Shown: positions 5,501-8,174 of the stretch, piece by piece
Numbering within the stretch: the first letter of the stretch is position 1
Layout of the letters: the number at the start of each line of letters is the position of its first letter
Assembly: GCA_023406965.1 (NCBI GenBank)
Contig: JAEXTI010000096.1
Location: 1 to 8,174, forward strand
Origin: Chloroflexota bacterium
GTDB taxonomy: Bacteria; Chloroflexota; Anaerolineae; Anaerolineales; Anaerolineaceae
Direction: 5' to 3'
DNA length: 8,174 bases
Notes under the pieces: model-generated
Told to the model about the DNA's origin: nothing
Database searches by the model: none
What the model saw: the letters and a program-made list of their open reading frames with translations, nothing else
Translations under genes and position numbers: made by a program

Positions 5501-8174
5501 GCGAAATTCGCGAGCGGTCCACCAGCCTGGGGCAGCCTGGAAATGCGTGCTATACGGGCACTTCGCCTGACCAATGCACGATCAGTTTTGGCGGGGAGGT
5601 CGAGGCGGTTTCGGCGGTGATGAACTGGTCACCTTACAAGCGCGACGGCACAACCTGGCAGGCCATGGAGATCGAAGATTACCTGGATCGCCTGGAGGCG
5701 AACTGGCGCACGCTGGATGATTACAAGCCCGATGGATCGTCGGGAAGATCGCGAGATGAGATTGATGGGATGGTCTTCATCGCGCGCATGTATGCCGAAA
5801 TGACTAATGCCGGCATGGCTGCGCTGGTGGAATTAAATGGAACGCCGGTGGTAAACACCGACAACGGTGAAGAAGATGTCGAAATTGAAACCTTCACCTC
5901 CAGCCTGGTAAAAGACGGCGGTGGGGCTTCAACGATTGCGGAGAAGTTCACCGAAATTTTCCTGGATGCCTTGTATACCCAACCGCTGCTGAATATGGTG
6001 ATCCGCACTGGCAGCGTCACGGACAAAGTCTCCGCGTTCTTTGAGACAGTGGCCAAGGGGTTGAAGGATAAGGTCAATGCCCTGATCGCGAAATACCTGA
6101 ATACCACCCTGAAAAAGGTGGCTGCCTCGGTGGCTGCCATCATCCTGGTGGCCGGTATCGCCGCGTGCATGATCATCGAGCTGGCTTCTCCAGACAGCCA
6201 GGCAGGCAAGATTGCAGGCCGGATTTTGTCCACGACATTCGGGGCAATATCAGCAATCCTGGCAGTGAAGGGATTGGTAGAGCTTTACAAGGTTATAAAA
6301 TTAGGGCAAACCTTGAGCAAGGCTGCCTCCACAGCGGCGATCATTGGCCTGATCGTGGGTGTGGTGATTGTGTGGGCCATGTTCTTTGTCTCGTGGGGCA
6401 TGTCGGGGGTGAGCTTTGGCAGCCTGGCCTTCACGGATATGGTGGCAGAGGCAATGGCTGCCACGATGAGTCTTGTGCTTATGGCGGCTATTGCGCTAAT
6501 CTTCCCGGTAGGCACGGTGATCGCGGCAGTGATCGCGCTCATCGATGCGTTGATCATGACGGTGTGCGCGGCAGCCGGAGCTTCGTCGCTGGGCGATGAG
6601 CATTGGGTGAATAAGTACATCTGCATTGGTTTGAGCGGATGGGTGACCAAGATCTTCAAGTGGGTGGTCTACGGCGTTCATTATATGATCGACTACAGCA
6701 ACGGGGAGCGGTTGGAGTTTGGTAGCATGGACCAACAACTGCAACACCCCAAGTTGGGCTATATCGACACGAACAATTTGAAAGTGACGATTGAAACTAC
6801 TAACACCGTTACCAAAGAGAGCATTCCCCTAGATTGGAAGTCGCTGGTTTACTTCTGGCAGTGGAGTGACTCCAATGCAAAGAGTGCCAATTTCCAGTAC
6901 AAGATCCAAACCGCTGAAACGGACTTCCATGACGGGTTGGAGCGGGGTGAGATCGCTCCAAGTTGGACCAGCGTGGGGGACGATGTTTGGTCGGTGACGG
7001 TGAATGCCACGACGTCTGGTTATGCGGTGGACCTGCCGAACGCGGGCGTGAACCGCGAACCGGCTGTTTACCTGAGCGAGGCCAGTGCGGTACCGGTGCA
7101 GGAATGCTGGGCCATTCCGCCCATTCCTCCCATTCCTACCTGGATACCTGTTTGCTATATTCGCACCGAGCGGGCCACCATCCATGTGGACCTGGCCAGT
7201 TCCATGACCGTGGATGTGTTCCCGGCGACCTTAGATGATTTCTACCAACTGGCCGAGTCCGGCTCAGGTGGTTATTCATTTGCCTGGGGTACCGACGCCA
7301 CTCCATCTTTCCCAGTATTCCGCGACGCCGATGGGGATACCCTCGTATCGACGTATTATCAGGGTAATGACCCTGACGATTCGGACTTTGATACGGATAA
7401 TGACGGTTTGTCGGATGCCTTTGAAGTGCAGAACGGTTCGAATCCCAGCCTGCCGGACTCCGACGATGATGGGCTGCTGGATGGGCGCGAGGTGAAAGAA
7501 GGCACCGACCCGATGCGACCGGACTCGGATGGAGATGGTTTGCCGGATGGGGCTGAAATCGAAGGTTGGTATTTCGTTTATGGCTTCGATGCCAGCGGCA
7601 AAGAACTACGCACGCGCGTTTATCCTAACCCGCTGATGGTGGACACAGACCTGGACGGGTTGACCGATAAGCAGGAGCAGGTGTACGGCTTCCATCCGGG
7701 TGTGTTCAGCAATGCCAACATCCTGGACTATGAGATCGATACCCGCGAGCACGATGCCTCGCTGGTGATGCTCCAACTGGATGAAGGCAGTGGCGCCAAT
7801 ATGTTCATGGACACGTCAAACTTCAACTATCATGCTTCGTGCCAGGGCGACACCTGCCCCGAGGCAGGTTTTGCCGGGCGGTATGACCAGGCGGTGGAGT
7901 TTGACGGCGGCCTGATAGCCGGAGATGCTGGAGATGTGTTGGAGGTGAGCGGCAGCGCTCAGGGCTTGAGCTTCGCCGGTGGAGCGCCTTTTGCCCTGGC
8001 CTTCTGGGTACAGCGACAAGGCAGCGGGACGATCCTCTCTAAGTGGAGCGAGACGGCAGGCGAACTGAAAGAGTTCAAGCTGGAGATGACAACCGACGGC
8101 TATCTGCGTCTGGTGAACCAGAGCGGAGATGCCGTGGTCAGTTCGACGGCTTTGCCCACCTCTGGTTGGACGCA
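2449..8174 (+). CDS. Giant exported multi-domain protein with TSP3-like and LamG-like domains, 3' end outside the window
   Basis: One frame is open from ATG 2449 to the right edge (1,908 full codons). No known gene is recognised. In order: a signal peptide (basic KRHLSR, hydrophobic 11-31, AQA/H cleavage site after residue 36); an ectodomain to ~285 with GNGQAWIDEDGMLVRM, reminiscent of LppX/LolA-like lipid-binding folds (weak resemblance); two membrane helices, ~298-316 and ~323-340, joined by a NANRR loop; a charged helix ~345-380; TSP3-like repeats 421-554; a beta-rich region with spaced cysteines (708/755, 845/860, 1034/1043); a helical region ~1165-1224; hydrophobic segments between ~1224 and ~1410; a second TSP3-like array 1626-1750; and a LamG-like domain from ~1769. 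The positive loop fits an in-out hairpin, which returns the following repeats to the outside. Cysteine pairs and Ca-binding motifs also point to an extracellular location. A surface adhesin or envelope protein is the likeliest role; a toxin or pore-forming role is speculative. Confidence 0.93.
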   Translation, partial: MKLSKRHLSRIALVCGLLGCIVMGWLLLAQAAPAQAHQRAVESAWSLLGRVNFYRFSTTIEQRAFPAPMMANAGQSSQLEIYNADGWSRMQEGELFLSFWDDDSAGGAEDALDIKYTQGQAFSRMGQGDWQPIEDEGDMLIAPGKDPASFLSAARAVQLENRERIQMPQADGSMVSFDVTRYSFELDGTKFAGFMRDQMIAELQRSGQLPAGMSLSLSDKLVGMDGNGQAWIDEDGMLVRMLVEIRFPDEANGEHMEAKISTTYYGVSSEDLMVAKGLPAQFSSWFNLPTTTAGWTQIAFTGGMTGALFLLFYGLISNANRRWCYAIVAVLVITSMLSEPLWRSAKAASLSLEQHEKAVQEAADQERVEKEKSALTELLTSSWQPNVAPLEQKEAGMMLDPIRAAAFSTPPGAAVGEAEQDTDGDGLTDAYEDEYGPTILDKTRADTDGDGLLDGQELPLGLLPGKVDSDNDQISDYAETIGFYYDTGMWYSNPDDYDTDLDGVLDGVECPQRVITAADPAAGVCGDTDGDGTPDIFDPDDDGDGVPTVVDATPFNLVSQVFSPSNPLVFEGSGATADMPLFLTYQFRPTVTEHLTYTQNVLDWPSGDTDGQVQQVDDVTFAEISETGATAGDPRASYGDLRLIPMAEVRLKGNSIPLALTDHYEFSISSEEFEGTVELTALSATQTRVTLTDAPTGSHPIYIGSGTCDDATSVALAGNLAEGESQTVNIPLGSFADGNRPFQVRDSAGTEILACQEAYPMAHGTLADKVVDESVIHPYGIFARTDADTGEVVLYGPLQLEYNEAGSMPVAFTARLPLTNEGNRFNDSRQEVSLVWALNLITDVCKPVDPDWNSDNGDWCDADYPEHFVQDVTRIVHTYPEQFTLTGLSVSEQHGVDLAVVFENPATDSAPEFSDPLWGMANGLEKSFLSGRANAGVRNMTVTDIRDRFDPEYNSAIPDGDDRLWGFEKDTFQVEYLDDIPSSDGLVQRMQTLSTDIFEDYYNSLANPPEVTMLLFAREIRERSTSLGQPGNACYTGTSPDQCTISFGGEVEAVSAVMNWSPYKRDGTTWQAMEIEDYLDRLEANWRTLDDYKPDGSSGRSRDEIDGMVFIARMYAEMTNAGMAALVELNGTPVVNTDNGEEDVEIETFTSSLVKDGGGASTIAEKFTEIFLDALYTQPLLNMVIRTGSVTDKVSAFFETVAKGLKDKVNALIAKYLNTTLKKVAASVAAIILVAGIAACMIIELASPDSQAGKIAGRILSTTFGAISAILAVKGLVELYKVIKLGQTLSKAASTAAIIGLIVGVVIVWAMFFVSWGMSGVSFGSLAFTDMVAEAMAATMSLVLMAAIALIFPVGTVIAAVIALIDALIMTVCAAAGASSLGDEHWVNKYICIGLSGWVTKIFKWVVYGVHYMIDYSNGERLEFGSMDQQLQHPKLGYIDTNNLKVTIETTNTVTKESIPLDWKSLVYFWQWSDSNAKSANFQYKIQTAETDFHDGLERGEIAPSWTSVGDDVWSVTVNATTSGYAVDLPNAGVNREPAVYLSEASAVPVQECWAIPPIPPIPTWIPVCYIRTERATIHVDLASSMTVDVFPATLDDFYQLAESGSGGYSFAWGTDATPSFPVFRDADGDTLVSTYYQGNDPDDSDFDTDNDGLSDAFEVQNGSNPSLPDSDDDGLLDGREVKEGTDPMRPDSDGDGLPDGAEIEGWYFVYGFDASGKELRTRVYPNPLMVDTDLDGLTDKQEQVYGFHPGVFSNANILDYEIDTREHDASLVMLQLDEGSGANMFMDTSNFNYHASCQGDTCPEAGFAGRYDQAVEFDGGLIAGDAGDVLEVSGSAQGLSFAGGAPFALAFWVQRQGSGTILSKWSETAGELKEFKLEMTTDGYLRLVNQSGDAVVSSTALPTSGWT
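3340..3468 (+). other. Two-helix transmembrane hairpin of the giant protein
   Basis: Residues ~298-316 (IAFTGGMTGALFLLFYGLI) and ~323-340 (WCYAIVAVLVITSMLSEP) are hydrophobic and flank SNANRR. By the positive-inside rule the short loop is cytoplasmic, so both the preceding ectodomain and the following repeats should lie outside. Confidence 0.75.
3709..4110 (+). repeat. TSP3-like calcium-binding repeat array 1
   Basis: Codons 421-554 hold repeated DxDxDGxxD units: DTDGDGLTD (421-429), DTDGDGLLDGQE (446-457), DSDNDQISD (468-476), DTDLDGVLDGVE (498-509), then DTDGDGTPD (527-535) and DPDDDGDGVP (538-547). Such aspartate-rich loops bind Ca2+ in thrombospondin type 3 and related bacterial repeats. 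C510 and C525 bracket a short loop and could form a disulfide. At DNA level the copies are diverged, not recent duplications. Confidence 0.88.
6112..6678 (+). other. Central cluster of hydrophobic segments in the giant protein
   Basis: Codons ~1222-1410. Hydrophobic stretches lie at ~1225-1243 (AASVAAIILVAGIAACMII), ~1258-1275 (weak), ~1297-1313 (TAAIIGLIVGVVIVWAM), ~1339-1373 (long, broken by FPVG) and ~1390-1410 (amphipathic, with W, K and Y). Small residues (A, G, S) are frequent. The region follows amphipathic helices with repeated K/D/E at ~1165-1224. Whether these are constitutive membrane helices or a conditional insertion module cannot be decided from sequence. Confidence 0.65.
7324..7698 (+). 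repeat. TSP3-like calcium-binding repeat array 2
   Basis: Codons 1626-1750 include DADGD (1626-1630), DTDNDGLSDAFE (1648-1659), DSDDDGLLDGRE (1670-1681), DSDGDGLPDGAE (1692-1703) and, after a 28-residue insert, DTDLDGLTDKQE (1732-1743). The units NPSLPD and TDPMRPD between them follow the usual bacterial TSP3 spacing (xxG(S/T)(N/D)PxxxDSD). The array ends shortly before the LamG-like domain, where it probably acts as a Ca-stiffened stalk. Confidence 0.9.
7753..8174 (+). other. LamG-like jellyroll domain (partial)
   Basis: From ~residue 1769: LVMLQLDEGSGANMFMDTS, then GRYDQAVEFDG, then FALAFWVQRQGSGTILSKW and LKLEMTTDGYLRLVNQSG-like strands. This order (LdEGsG, AveFDG, fWv, ILSKw, DGyLrl) is the Laminin_G_3/concanavalin-like pattern found in bacterial surface proteins, often for glycan or protein binding. 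The domain is cut by the window end. C1796 and C1801 (approximate) flank QGDT near the strand B turn. Confidence 0.8.

Noticed and set aside
6165..6599. A 144-codon plus-strand frame rich in His, Gly and Asp
   Set aside because: It is a shifted reading of the Ala/Val/Ile-rich hydrophobic block; the main frame is continuous and has clear membrane-type composition.

Overview
The window holds the 5' part of a housekeeping gene on the minus strand, threonyl-tRNA synthetase (thrS, cut by the left edge). Divergently from it, on the plus strand, runs the first ~1,908 codons of a giant exported, membrane-anchored protein that is cut by the right edge. Both reading frames are open to a window edge. 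Each was read directly from the sequence and stays in frame without a visible stop. I infer a monoderm-like bacterium of the Chloroflexota (Anaerolineae-like) type. The reasons are a T-box leader on thrS, a ThrRS without the N-terminal TGS domain, fairly GC-rich coding DNA beside AT-rich intergenic DNA, and a very large surface protein built from TSP3 calcium-binding repeats and a LamG-like fold. The phylum call is an inference, not a demonstration.

Layout. Bases 1-1721 (minus) are thrS, with all class II and zinc-site residues recognisable. Bases ~1868-2106 (minus) are a T-box riboswitch: Stem I with AG-rich motifs, two candidate Thr specifier codons, a canonical T-box, and mutually exclusive antiterminator and terminator hairpins. 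Its -10 box lies at 2113-2118. This leader is bracketed by two inverted copies (1758-1837 and 2149-2235) of an unfamiliar hairpin repeat. The copies share one end and a TGGTGTTTG core, but their stem sequences differ while remaining paired. Bases 2236-2448 are AT-rich and carry the likely promoter and 5' UTR of the giant gene.

Bases 2449 to the right edge encode the giant protein. In order it has a signal peptide; an ectodomain of possible LppX/LolA-like type; a two-helix membrane hairpin; a short charged helix; a first TSP3-like Ca-binding array; a long beta-rich region with cysteine pairs; a helical region leading into a cluster of several hydrophobic segments; a second TSP3-like array; and the start of a LamG/concanavalin-like jellyroll. 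The two genes have no obvious functional link. thrS is controlled by uncharged tRNA-Thr, while the giant protein is probably a surface, adhesion or envelope-remodelling factor whose function cannot be named from sequence alone. The most unusual items are the repeat pair around the T-box leader and the polytopic hydrophobic block buried between two extracellular-type calcium-binding arrays.
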